64,000 bases of DNA from a bacterium (lineage in GTDB: Bacteria; JACRDZ01; JAQUKH01). Positions 8,744-16,678 of the stretch are shown here, one piece after another (positions within the stretch are counted from its first letter, which is position 1; each line of letters begins with the position of its first letter). The position numbers and the translations under genes are program-made. The notes under the pieces are model-generated. The model did not search any database. It saw only the letters and a program-made list of their open reading frames with translations, and was not told where the DNA came from. Where the stretch lies: assembly GCA_028719205.1 (NCBI GenBank), contig JAQUKH010000004.1:51167-115166 (forward strand), read 5' to 3'.

Positions 8744-9666
8744 CATTTCCCGAAACTTGCTTTATTTGTTGTAGACCAGACTAAAAATCTCGCTATTATA
8801 TTTAAGAATAGCGTCAATCCAAAAAGGATCAACCCTATTTCCATTAGAGTTGATACATATAAATCGCTGGTCGCCTCGGTAAATTCATTGGCAATAACTG
8901 AAGACATTGTAGCCGCCGGCGCGAACAGGGAAAGAGAAATTTCCGGCCGGTTTCCGATAAGCATAGTCACAGCCATTGTCTCGCCGAGCGCCCGCCCTAA
9001 CCCTAAAATCACCGCGCCCATAACCCCGTTCTTACTAAATTTCAGAACAGCCAATTTTATTGTTTCCCATCGTGTCGCGCCAAGCGCCAATGCCGCCTCG
9101 CGCTGTGAATGGGGCACAGCCATAAAGATATCCCTTGAAACCGAAGCTATGGTAGGGATAATCATAATGCTTAAAATAATCCCCGCGGCCATCATCCCCA
9201 CACCATAAATATCTCCCTGGAAAAAAGGCAAAAATCCAAAATATTTAGCGAAAAACGGTTGAATAGTTTCCCTGAGTAACGGCACCAGAACAAAAATTCC
9301 CCATAAACCATAGATCACACTCGGTATCGCGGCTAACAGTTCAATCAAGAAACTCAAAGGCTGTCTTATTTTTGAGGGAGCGAGTTCGGAAAGATAAATA
9401 GCGGTTCCTAAAGAAATCGGAACTGCAATTATTAGAGCTAAAAGAGAAGAGACGATAGTCCCCCAGATAAATGTCAACGCCCCAAAATTTTCTTTAACCG
9501 GATCCCACCGCGTATTGAATAAAAACGGGAACCCAAAATTTTTAATTGCCGGAAACGCCTCTTTTGTTATTATAAAAAGTATGAGAATGGCAAAGGCAAC
9601 CGCAGACAAAGCAAAAACCGCGGATACCTTCTGAAAAATAAAATCAGTCAATTTTGATCTTTTCAC
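8743..9666 (-). CDS. pstC: Phosphate ABC transporter permease PstC1
   Basis: 307-residue membrane subunit. It shows the PstC-type KENFGALTFIWGTIVSS segment, a conserved LLAAIPSVIYGLWG motif and the EAA loop EAALALGATRWETIKLAVLK. The start is a GTG at 9666 with no recognisable Shine-Dalgarno sequence. A -10-like TAAACT (9673-9678) lies 6 nt before it, directly after a four-unit Pho-box array, so the transcript may be leaderless. It follows pstS1 after a 141-bp gap that contains a strong hairpin. Confidence 0.93.
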   Translation of the reverse strand: MKRSKLTDFIFQKVSAVFALSAVAFAILILFIITKEAFPAIKNFGFPFLFNTRWDPVKENFGALTFIWGTIVSSLLALIIAVPISLGTAIYLSELAPSKIRQPLSFLIELLAAIPSVIYGLWGIFVLVPLLRETIQPFFAKYFGFLPFFQGDIYGVGMMAAGIILSIMIIPTIASVSRDIFMAVPHSQREAALALGATRWETIKLAVLKFSKNGVMGAVILGLGRALGETMAVTMLIGNRPEISLSLFAPAATMSSVIANEFTEATSDLYVSTLMEIGLILFGLTLFLNIIARFLVWSTTNKASFGK

Positions 9667-9687
9667 GATTAGAGTTTAACAAAAGTA

Positions 9688-9726
9688 TGTTAAGAAATTA
9701 TGAAGGAAGTGTGAATTTTGTGTGAA
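9688..9726 (-). promoter_or_regulatory. Four-unit Pho-box array upstream of pstC1
   Basis: Plus-strand TGTTAA at 9688, TATGAA at 9699, TGTGAA at 9710 and TGTGAA at 9721 recur at exactly 11 bp. On the transcribed strand these read TTCACA, TTCACA, TTCATA, TTAACA. A -10-like TAAACT follows 9 bp after the last box. This gives the pstC1-A1-B1 block its own PhoB-controlled promoter within the larger locus. Confidence 0.82.
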
Positions 9727-9746
9727 GTTTTTGCTGAAAGGGAATC

Positions 9747-9781
9747 GGGCCGCAATCCCGATCTCGTCGGGACCGCGGCCC
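9747..9781 (-). promoter_or_regulatory. Strong hairpin between pstS1 and pstC1
   Basis: GGGCCGC (9747-9753) pairs with GCGGCCC (9775-9781), and the interior adds TCCCGA/TCGGGA. No U-tract follows on the minus strand, so it is more likely to stabilise the pstS1 message or limit read-through than to be a strong intrinsic terminator. Confidence 0.6.
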
Positions 9782-9807
9782 TTAAGCTTCAAGGAGGAAG
9801 CATTTCC

Positions 9808-10848
9808 CTATTTTACCTGTATTTCACTTATTTTATTCTGAATCTTTGTTATAAGACTATTTGGTAATGGAGCATACAACAGGTCCGCCGCGTATTTCTG
9901 GCCGTCTGTTACCGCCCAATTTAAAAATTTAACTATTTTCTCGCCTTTTGCTTTATCATTTTGTTTTTTATAAACAAGTATCCATGTTAATCCGGCAATC
10001 GGATAAGCGTCTTTTCCCGAAGGATTAACCAGCGATACCCTGAAATCAGACGGCATTGTGTCAACTTTCGCGTCCAATGCTTTAGTAGTACTCTCTAAAC
10101 TTGGGGTAATAAAATTTCCAGCAATGTTTTTAATATCGCCATAAGGGAGCTTGTTTTTAACCGCGTAGGATAGTTCCACATAACCTATGCTCCCGGGTGT
10201 TTGTTTAACCAAACCCGTCACTCCTTCATTCCCTTTTCCGCCTAAACCAACCGGCCAATCAACCGAAGTCCCTTTTCCGACTTTTGATTTCCACGCGCCG
10301 GATATCTCCGAAAGATAATCAACAAAAATAAAAGTAGTACCGCTTCCATCTGAACGATGGACCACAACAATTTTTTTGTCAGGAAGATTTACACCGGGAT
10401 TATCCTGGGCAATCCTGCCATCATTCCATTTTTTTATCTTTCCAAGAAAAATATCGGCCACTACATCCGGGCTGAATCGTAAGGACGAACGGCTGTTCGA
10501 CACTTCTTGCAGGTTGTAAGTTAAAACAACCGCTCCCGCAACCATGGGGAGATGAAATATTTCCGCACCAGCTTTTTGCAGCTGTTCATCAGTCATAGGG
10601 CCGTCAGTCGCGCCAAAATCCACAGTCTTTTCACTGATCTGTCTTATCCCGCCGCCTGAACCGATAGACTGGTAATTGAAATTTACCGTTTCATCTATTT
10701 TCGCGTATTCGTAAAACCATTTTGAATAAATCGGGTACGGAAATGTCGCTCCAGCCCCGTTTATCAGAAGAAGCTTCGCGGCAAAAACCCCGCTTACGAT
10801 AATGAGGCTGATAAAAACACCCCCAATAATTGTTAATAATTTTTTCAT
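9808..10848 (-). CDS. pstS: Periplasmic phosphate-binding protein PstS1
   Basis: 346 residues with a Sec signal (MKKLLTIIGGVFISLIIVSG, cleavage after VFA). Phosphate-binding signatures are clear: GAGATFPYPIYSKWF, YQSIGSGGGIRQI, VDFGATDGPM and VHRSDGSGTTFIFVDYL. It captures phosphate in the periplasm for PstC1-A1-B1. AGGAGG precedes the ATG. It lies 15 bp after the porin gene, so outer-membrane entry and periplasmic capture are probably co-expressed. Confidence 0.96.
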   Translation of the reverse strand: MKKLLTIIGGVFISLIIVSGVFAAKLLLINGAGATFPYPIYSKWFYEYAKIDETVNFNYQSIGSGGGIRQISEKTVDFGATDGPMTDEQLQKAGAEIFHLPMVAGAVVLTYNLQEVSNSRSSLRFSPDVVADIFLGKIKKWNDGRIAQDNPGVNLPDKKIVVVHRSDGSGTTFIFVDYLSEISGAWKSKVGKGTSVDWPVGLGGKGNEGVTGLVKQTPGSIGYVELSYAVKNKLPYGDIKNIAGNFITPSLESTTKALDAKVDTMPSDFRVSLVNPSGKDAYPIAGLTWILVYKKQNDKAKGEKIVKFLNWAVTDGQKYAADLLYAPLPNSLITKIQNKISEIQVK

Positions 10849-10863
10849 ATTAATTTTCCTCCT

Positions 10864-12051
10864 TTATATTTTTATCTGTATCTGAGCTAATACTTCATTT
10901 AAACTGCCGGTTGTAACAGTTTCATCCTTGCGGGCCCTGTAATCGACCATCAATTTAGTATTATCATTTATGAACCAGTTCAAACCGACAGTCGTAATTT
11001 TCTGAGTATTACTGTCTATGTCTTTATCAGGGTCATAAGTCTCATATTTAACTACGGGCTGTATAGCCATTTTGCCTTCTAAAGGAATTTTATACGCCGC
11101 CTGAACATAGTAGCCATTTCCGGTAACATCGGTTTTGCTATCATCTTCATAATCTTTCTTTTGCGTTAAATATTCACCCTGAACATTAAATTTTTCAAAC
11201 ACATATTTTACCAATGCCCCTGAACGTGTACGACTGTATGGGTCCTGCGTGCTGGTCTTTTTAAACATTCCTGTTTTTGAATCAGCAGTTGTAGTGCTAT
11301 ATGTATCCTTTTGCTCCATTTCTTTTCCTGTCATGTAGTTTACCCCGAAGGATAAACCTTTAACAGGAGTAAATACAATCTTTCCAACCGCGTCCTTACC
11401 GCTATTATCTTCAGAGGCGTTAGCGCCCGAGCCATTAACTATTGCTAACCCGTAATAGACGCTTTTATTGAAAAGATTCGCGTCCACCATTAAACCCATA
11501 TCTCTTTCCTGCGCTAAGCTTCCTACAGGAAGAGACCGTTCTATCGTATCTATGGCTGAACTTGAAGTAAGAAATTCATCTGAGTAAGGTATTTTAAACT
11601 GCCCTATGGTAATGTTCGCGTAATCAAAATGGGAGAACTTCATGTACGCGTCATTGACAATAGACCCGCTGGGGCTCTTTGAAGGGTCAATTTCCGCCTT
11701 ATAATTTACTTTATCAAGAACTTTTCCAGCGATAGATAAGGTTACTGTCTTAATCCTGAATTGGTCTTTAGCGTTAGGTTTCGCGAAATGCTCAAAACGG
11801 ACCTGAGTATAACCGCCTATTTTTATATCGGCCTTATCTTTTGATTCCTTCGCTTTAGCTTCCGCTTCCGCCTTCTTTGCCGCGTCTATGCTGTTCTGTG
11901 TATCTGTTCTTACCTCCTGGGATTCAGCCGCGTTCAAAAACCCCTTCTCTACCAATTTGTTCAAAAGAACATCCGTCTCACCCGCAAACGCGGAAGACGT
12001 TGCCGCAAACAACACGGCACCTGCAAACATACTTCTCAACATCTTTTTCAT
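10864..12051 (-). CDS. Phosphate-selective porin (OprP/OprO family)
   Basis: 395 residues with a signal peptide cleaved after AFA, then a Lys-rich coiled segment (about residues 50-72, AKKAEAEAKAKESKDK) and a barrel of alternating strands. Family features include KIGGYTQVRFE, YANITIGQFKIPYSDEFLTSS and RDMGLMVDANLF. Such porins let phosphate or polyphosphate cross the outer membrane. The short N-terminal coiled coil resembles trimer-forming segments of OprP. AAAGGAG precedes the start. Its place before pstS1 supports a phosphate role; substrate specificity is inferred. Confidence 0.88.
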   Translation of the reverse strand: MKKMLRSMFAGAVLFAATSSAFAGETDVLLNKLVEKGFLNAAESQEVRTDTQNSIDAAKKAEAEAKAKESKDKADIKIGGYTQVRFEHFAKPNAKDQFRIKTVTLSIAGKVLDKVNYKAEIDPSKSPSGSIVNDAYMKFSHFDYANITIGQFKIPYSDEFLTSSSAIDTIERSLPVGSLAQERDMGLMVDANLFNKSVYYGLAIVNGSGANASEDNSGKDAVGKIVFTPVKGLSFGVNYMTGKEMEQKDTYSTTTADSKTGMFKKTSTQDPYSRTRSGALVKYVFEKFNVQGEYLTQKKDYEDDSKTDVTGNGYYVQAAYKIPLEGKMAIQPVVKYETYDPDKDIDSNTQKITTVGLNWFINDNTKLMVDYRARKDETVTTGSLNEVLAQIQIKI

Positions 12052-12125
12052 TTTTTTCTCCTTTTTGATTATTTACACATAATTTTCTAATCTGCCGTAA
12101 ATTCAATTCTATTTGTTTTAACGAC

Positions 12126-12215
12126 TCATGTCATAATTGCAGTCATTTTTTTCTCTTTTTCCATATTATCCAAAATACCGCGTGGCTTGTTCCTCATGGC
12201 TGCCATATTTTGCAT
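12126..12215 (-). CDS. Possible 29-residue ORF behind the receiver gene
   Basis: A short frame (MQNMAAMRNKPRGILDNMEK, then nine more residues) starts 22 bp after the receiver gene stop. A strong GGAGG lies 12 nt upstream, longer than ideal spacing. It is Met- and Lys-rich with no recognised domain. A competing 20-codon frame begins at a GTG overlapping the GGAGG. It could be a real small protein, a leader peptide or chance. Confidence 0.3.
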   Translation of the reverse strand: MQNMAAMRNKPRGILDNMEKEKKMTAIMT

Positions 12216-12236
12216 AATCTTCAGTCACCTCCTTTT

Positions 12237-12644
12237 CTAACAATACGCGTATATGTCATTATTTTTATTTTTGTCATATAACGATTTTTTCTTAACAATT
12301 TCCATCAACTCTGAAATATTAAACGGTTTGGCAAGATAATAATCCGCCCCTATAACATCCCCGTAAATTTTATCCAGCGGCTGTACTCTGGCTGTCAATA
12401 TAATTACGCATGTTTTAGAAAGAACCGGATTTTCCTTAATGGCCCTGCATATGGTAAATCCATCAATCCCGGGAAGCATAACATCCAGAATAACTACATC
12501 AAATATCTCCTTACCAATTTTTTCTTTTGCCTCAAGCCCGTCAAATGCCGAATCCGGATTAAAACCTCGAACAATTAAATTGTACGAAATAAGTTTATTT
12601 AAATGCTCATCATCCTCAACAACTAATACTTTTTTATCTTTCAT
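12237..12644 (-). CDS. Single-domain response regulator (receiver only)
   Basis: 135 residues forming one CheY-like receiver: acidic pair DD at 11-12, phospho-acceptor Asp54 in ILDVMLPG, Thr in ILTAR and Lys in AKPF. There is no output domain, so it signals by protein contact or phosphotransfer. Closest in sequence feel to the PhoB receiver domain encoded at 24335. Shine-Dalgarno AAAGGAGC. It lies inside the Pho locus between psiE and the porin, without a kinase of its own; PhoR at 23166 is a plausible partner, which is inference. Confidence 0.85.
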   Translation of the reverse strand: MKDKKVLVVEDDEHLNKLISYNLIVRGFNPDSAFDGLEAKEKIGKEIFDVVILDVMLPGIDGFTICRAIKENPVLSKTCVIILTARVQPLDKIYGDVIGADYYLAKPFNISELMEIVKKKSLYDKNKNNDIYAYC

Positions 12645-12668
12645 AATGCTCCTTTAAAATTAATCTGT

Positions 12669-13115
12669 TTAATCCAATTCTCTATTGCTTGGAGAATATT
12701 TCACGGTAAATATCCTCATTATGCATAACACAAACACAATACCCAGCATCATTCCCATTTTGTATGGTTCAAACTCCCTGAATAAATACCCGATCATTTC
12801 CGTAAGCACGATCACGATCATCGTATCTATAATAAAACTTATCTTTACCCTGCCTTCAGAAAAATAAACCATAATAGTTTTGTATATTTCAAGAAGCGCG
12901 AGTATCGTTAGCACGTTTAGTATTATTCCATGCAAAGCATGTTCCAGGTCTATTTGAAACAGGAACCTGAAATGAAAAACCATTGCAATAATACCAGCCA
13001 GCATACTGCCAAGCGTTATAAGCATTAACATCCTCAATATCAAACTGGCTATTTTTTCATAGACTTTCACTGAAACCAATTCTTCTGATATATTTCTTAT
13101 TATTTCTGTTTTCAT
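12669..13115 (-). CDS. PsiE-like phosphate-starvation-inducible membrane protein
   Basis: 148 residues with four predicted membrane helices, a layout and length matching the PsiE (phosphate-starvation-inducible E) family. The function of PsiE is unknown. The start is the ATG at 13115, 8 nt after AGGAG; the ATG at 13124 would overlap that Shine-Dalgarno sequence. It is the first gene after the Pho-box promoter at 13175-13228, which supports phosphate control independently of homology. Confidence 0.7.
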   Translation of the reverse strand: MKTEIIRNISEELVSVKVYEKIASLILRMLMLITLGSMLAGIIAMVFHFRFLFQIDLEHALHGIILNVLTILALLEIYKTIMVYFSEGRVKISFIIDTMIVIVLTEMIGYLFREFEPYKMGMMLGIVFVLCIMRIFTVKYSPSNRELD

Positions 13116-13174
13116 AAAGTTCATCTCCTTTCTACTGCATTTGCAGTATCTTCTTTTTTATTTTAATTGTATAT

Positions 13175-13228
13175 ATTATAAAATAACAATGTGGAGATAT
13201 TATGAGGAGAATGTGAAGTTTATGTGAA
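13175..13228 (-). promoter_or_regulatory. Pho-box promoter heading the locus
   Basis: Plus-strand TGTGGA at 13190, TATGAG at 13201, TGTGAA at 13212 and TGTGAA at 13223 are spaced exactly 11 bp. On the minus strand a perfect TATAAT (13175-13180) follows 9 bp after the last box, matching the usual Pho-box to -10 distance. It should start transcription of psiE and the genes behind it. Confidence 0.82.
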
Positions 13229-13244
13229 TTATTTCAGAGGGTTT

Positions 13245-14216
13245 TTATTGATTTTTAAAAAGTAAAGGATTGATTTGTGAGAGCACTACACGTTCAAATT
13301 CGGTATATAAACTAAACTTGCGGCTGGATTCTATCAGATTATAACTTATCTTTTCAGGGGTAACATTTATTTCCATGAAATGATGAAACCCATTATTAAA
13401 TTTCAATCCTCCTCCCCCGCCGCCGGAAACAATGTACATATGCCCATCACGGTTTTCCGCCCTTGGATTATGAATATGCCCTGAAAATATGTAATTAACG
13501 TTATATTTTTTTACCAGATCATGCAGAGTTTTGAAAGTGGGATCGGCATCATTCCTCCGTTCACCGGTACCATAAGCCCACGCGCTTGGTTTGTGCATAA
13601 AAAGGAAAATATATCTCTTCCCTTTATAATTTTCTTCCAGCACTTTTCCAAGCCATTGATAATCTTCGCCAACCAAGTCATCCCTCTCTTTACCATTATT
13701 TAATAATACAAACAGGTCCTGCCCGAAAACGAAAAAGTTTTGAAGCGGACCATACGAGGTTTCGAATAATTTTTCACCCGATCCATTAATATCATATTTC
13801 CCGCGGCCTCCAAACACCGAAGCCGGAACATCGGCAATATCGTGGTTCCCCGGAACAACAAATACCGGAAATTCTACATCCCAGTTACTGTATTCAGTAA
13901 GAAATACCCGGTAATAACCCGGGGTGGACCTTGCGACTAGATCACCGGCATAAATACCAAAATCTATGGAATCCTTATTCGCCTGCCGGAATAAATTTTG
14001 CGCGGTGGCAATACCGAACTGTGTATCCCCAATAACCATAAATCTATATGAATCTTTGTTGCCGATCGTCTCTAACCTCTGGAAATTATCGGGGAAATTT
14101 CCAAGGCCAGGAACAGGAGCAAGATTTCGCGCTGTTAAAATTATTTGAGTATAAGCAATAAAAAAAAGCAATATAATTATACCAACTGAATATTTAAGTG
14201 TTTTTTTTATTTTCAT
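13245..14216 (-). CDS. Membrane-anchored calcineurin-like metallophosphoesterase
   Basis: 323 residues with an N-terminal membrane anchor (residues 10-27), then a metallophosphoesterase fold. Motifs in order: GDTQFG (the usual GDxH has Gln for His), AGDLV, PGNHD, a His in FLFMHKP and GHIHNP. These bind two metals and hydrolyse phosphate esters; the substrate is unknown. The anchor puts the enzyme on the outer face of the inner membrane. It follows znuB by 4 bp and may be the end of the zinc operon, or it may belong functionally to the Pho locus next door. Confidence 0.85.
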   Translation of the reverse strand: MKIKKTLKYSVGIIILLFFIAYTQIILTARNLAPVPGLGNFPDNFQRLETIGNKDSYRFMVIGDTQFGIATAQNLFRQANKDSIDFGIYAGDLVARSTPGYYRVFLTEYSNWDVEFPVFVVPGNHDIADVPASVFGGRGKYDINGSGEKLFETSYGPLQNFFVFGQDLFVLLNNGKERDDLVGEDYQWLGKVLEENYKGKRYIFLFMHKPSAWAYGTGERRNDADPTFKTLHDLVKKYNVNYIFSGHIHNPRAENRDGHMYIVSGGGGGGLKFNNGFHHFMEINVTPEKISYNLIESSRKFSLYTEFERVVLSQINPLLFKNQ

Positions 14217-14220
14217 AATA

Positions 14221-15072
14221 TTACAATAATTTTTTTCTGAAATTTCTATAAATCCAACCCATAAATATTTTACCTGTATAAGATAATAATAACAAGATAA
14301 AACTAGTAACCACTATTGTCTGGTTTGTCGGGAAGTCATAGGTAAAAGAAAAATAAAACCCTAAAAGCGTGGAAAATATTGCCACAGTTACAGATATTAT
14401 ACATGACCATATCAGCCTGTTAGTTAAAAATAGAGCCATTGTCGGAGGAATTACCAGGTAACAAAACACAAGGACCATTCCTCCGACTTTTGAAGACGCT
14501 GAAACTACAATACTAAGGCAATAGAAGAAAAAAAGCCCCCAGAATGTAACATTTACACCTAAAACTTTTGCTTCTTCCCGGTCAACAAACGTGTATATTA
14601 TCGGGCGCAAAAATAGAATAACAAGACTGATTACCGGTAATATAGTAAAAATAATAATTTTAAGATCTTTAGGTGAAGTCAGAATAAGATTTCCGTAAAT
14701 CAACGATTCCACTTCTTTCAATTCAAGCCCGCTTCTGGAAATAACAAGAATACTTAAGGCTGAAGTAAAAACAAAGATACAGCCCATTACCGCGTCTTGC
14801 GGCACCCTGTCTTTTTCTATCGGGAAGCTCAGGATGGTTACTATAAACATAGTAAAAATCGCCGCGCCAAAAAAAGGATTCACATTAAAAAACAGGGCTA
14901 AAGCAATTCCGCAGGCAGCCACTTGAGATAAAGTCGCGCCGATAAAAACAACTCTTTTTAAAACTACAAAGACTCCTAAAAATGAACAAACTATTCCAAT
15001 AATTAAACCTGTAAGAACCGCCTCAGGAAAAGTATTTAAAATATCCTTAATATTTAATATCAATTGTCCCAT
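14221..15072 (-). CDS. znuB: Zinc/manganese-type ABC transporter permease (ABC-3 family)
   Basis: 283 residues, seven to eight hydrophobic helices, with the ABC-3 permease motifs GSFLGVFVVLKRVVFIGATLS (first loop, here EAVLTGLIIGIVCSF) and KVGGMVLVFCYLVIPP. It forms the membrane channel of a ZnuABC or MntABC-type importer. It starts 1 bp after the ATPase gene stop, with AAGGTG as ribosome site. The name follows ZnuB; manganese cannot be excluded. Confidence 0.88.
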   Translation of the reverse strand: MGQLILNIKDILNTFPEAVLTGLIIGIVCSFLGVFVVLKRVVFIGATLSQVAACGIALALFFNVNPFFGAAIFTMFIVTILSFPIEKDRVPQDAVMGCIFVFTSALSILVISRSGLELKEVESLIYGNLILTSPKDLKIIIFTILPVISLVILFLRPIIYTFVDREEAKVLGVNVTFWGLFFFYCLSIVVSASSKVGGMVLVFCYLVIPPTMALFLTNRLIWSCIISVTVAIFSTLLGFYFSFTYDFPTNQTIVVTSFILLLLSYTGKIFMGWIYRNFRKKLL

Positions 15073-15073
15073 T

Positions 15074-15760
15074 TTATTTCACCTTAGATAAATTTTTTAT
15101 TTCTTTCACATGTATAATTTTAACTTCTCCGTGATCAACCATACACACGCTCTCAGCAAGCAAGCTTAAATCATCCAATCCGTGATGAGCAATCAATACC
15201 GTTTTTTTCTGTTCAGACACAAAACGCAGCAAATGATTTAGAACCTCTTTCTGTGAAGCATCATCCAGTTCAGAGGTAGGCTCATCCATAATAAAAACCT
15301 CCGCGCCACTGACCAGCGCCCTCGCTATAAGTGTTTTTTGTTTTGTCCCGCCGGAAAGATCTCTATAATTTTTATGCGCGTGTCCGGTTAATTTTAATTC
15401 TTCCAGGGACTCTTCAAGAATTTTTTTATCTTCTTCACTTGGTTTTCCCCACCATTTCAAACGCGGATAAAAACCCATCATCACTATTTCACGAACCGTC
15501 AAAGGGAACAGCGCGTCGATTGACTTTTGCTGGGGCACATAACCTGCCGGTTTGTGCTTAAAGGGCGTTTGGATAAATCCTCCGGCAGGCTTGAGTAATC
15601 CAAGTATCCCGCGCAGCAATGTTGTCTTCCCCGCTCCATTCGGGCCTATAAAAGGCAAAAAAACGCCCTGTGGAATATTAAGAGAAATATTTTTAAGAAC
15701 AATATCCCTTCCATATCCTAATGATAAATTTTCACAGCATATAATTGGTATTTTTTTCAT
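15074..15760 (-). CDS. znuC: Zinc/manganese-type ABC transporter ATPase
   Basis: 228-residue ABC ATPase: Walker A GPNGAGKTT near residue 38, signature LSGGTKQK, Walker B VFIMDEP and H-loop IAHH. The PQQKSIDALFPLTVREIVMMG Q-loop region is typical of the metal-import ZnuC/MntB group. It sits between the substrate-binding and permease genes with almost no spacing, so one operon is clear. Confidence 0.9.
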   Translation of the reverse strand: MKKIPIICCENLSLGYGRDIVLKNISLNIPQGVFLPFIGPNGAGKTTLLRGILGLLKPAGGFIQTPFKHKPAGYVPQQKSIDALFPLTVREIVMMGFYPRLKWWGKPSEEDKKILEESLEELKLTGHAHKNYRDLSGGTKQKTLIARALVSGAEVFIMDEPTSELDDASQKEVLNHLLRFVSEQKKTVLIAHHGLDDLSLLAESVCMVDHGEVKIIHVKEIKNLSKVK

Positions 15761-15766
15761 AAAATA

Positions 15767-16645
15767 CTACCTCGATATCGCATCGATAATTTCATCGAAA
15801 TGCTTAAAATACGATTCCCGTTTTATATCAGAGCAAGAGGGAGCAAACTTAAATATTTTTATCCCTGTCTGATTTGCCAGAAATTCCGGCGCTTTATCAG
15901 GAAAATAAGACTCCTGCAACAGGATGGAGATGCTGTCCCTTTTAATAAGATTAGCAAGCCCCGAGAGATGTTTCCCGGTAGGAGGAATGCCCGGTAAAGG
16001 TTCTACATTCCCAGCTATATTCAGATTAAAGACTGAAGCAAAATATACCCACGAGGAATGATAACTGATAATTTTTTTGCCGGATAGTTTTAACATCTTT
16101 GATTTCCAGCCTGTAATTCGATTTTCAGTTTCATTCTTGAAGTTCGCGTAATTCTTTTCATAGTATGAACTGTTTAAAGGGTCCACCTTCTCTAAAGCTG
16201 AAAGTACATTATTCGCGATAATAATTCCATTTGAAGGATCCAGCCAATAATGTGAGTTTCCTTCCGGATGCACATCACCTAAGGAAGCATCTATCTTTCC
16301 CGCCGGCTTTTCAAGAACCGATATCCCGTGAGAACAATCAACTACCAGAATTTTATTGTTACGGGAACCATCTATTAATTCATTGGACCATTGATCCAGG
16401 GAAAGCCCAACCTTCAAATAGATATCCGCCCTCGAGACCTTAACAATGTAAGAAGGAAACACTTCTATAGAGTGAGGATTTGAATTGTTTTTGCCAATCG
16501 AGATCACATCGACTTTATCGCCTCCGATATACGATGCTATGGAACCAAGATCCGGTAAAGCCGCTATGATCTTAACAGGTGCGGCAAACACCGGAATACT
16601 TCCGATAAAAATAAATGTTATCAGAGATATTAATAATTTTTTCAT
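15767..16645 (-). CDS. znuA: Periplasmic metal-binding protein, ZnuA/TroA family
   Basis: 292 residues with a signal peptide ending VFA. Likely metal ligands: His58 in NSNPHSIEVFP, a His in NSHYWLDP and a His in SYHSSWVYFASVF, plus a late Asp/Glu. Only a minimal loop (GDVHPEGNSH) replaces the long His-rich loop of many zinc-binding ZnuA proteins, so zinc is likely but not certain. AAAGGAGAAG precedes ATG. It feeds the permease encoded downstream. Confidence 0.88.
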   Translation of the reverse strand: MKKLLISLITFIFIGSIPVFAAPVKIIAALPDLGSIASYIGGDKVDVISIGKNNSNPHSIEVFPSYIVKVSRADIYLKVGLSLDQWSNELIDGSRNNKILVVDCSHGISVLEKPAGKIDASLGDVHPEGNSHYWLDPSNGIIIANNVLSALEKVDPLNSSYYEKNYANFKNETENRITGWKSKMLKLSGKKIISYHSSWVYFASVFNLNIAGNVEPLPGIPPTGKHLSGLANLIKRDSISILLQESYFPDKAPEFLANQTGIKIFKFAPSCSDIKRESYFKHFDEIIDAISR

Positions 16646-16678
16646 TTTTAAACTTCTCCTTTGTAAATATTGTTATAA

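Noticed and set aside
12128-12146. Pho-box-like ATGTCAT...AGTCAT upstream of the porin
   Set aside because: The half-sites are 12 bp apart rather than 11 and do not match the TTCACA units of the three good arrays.
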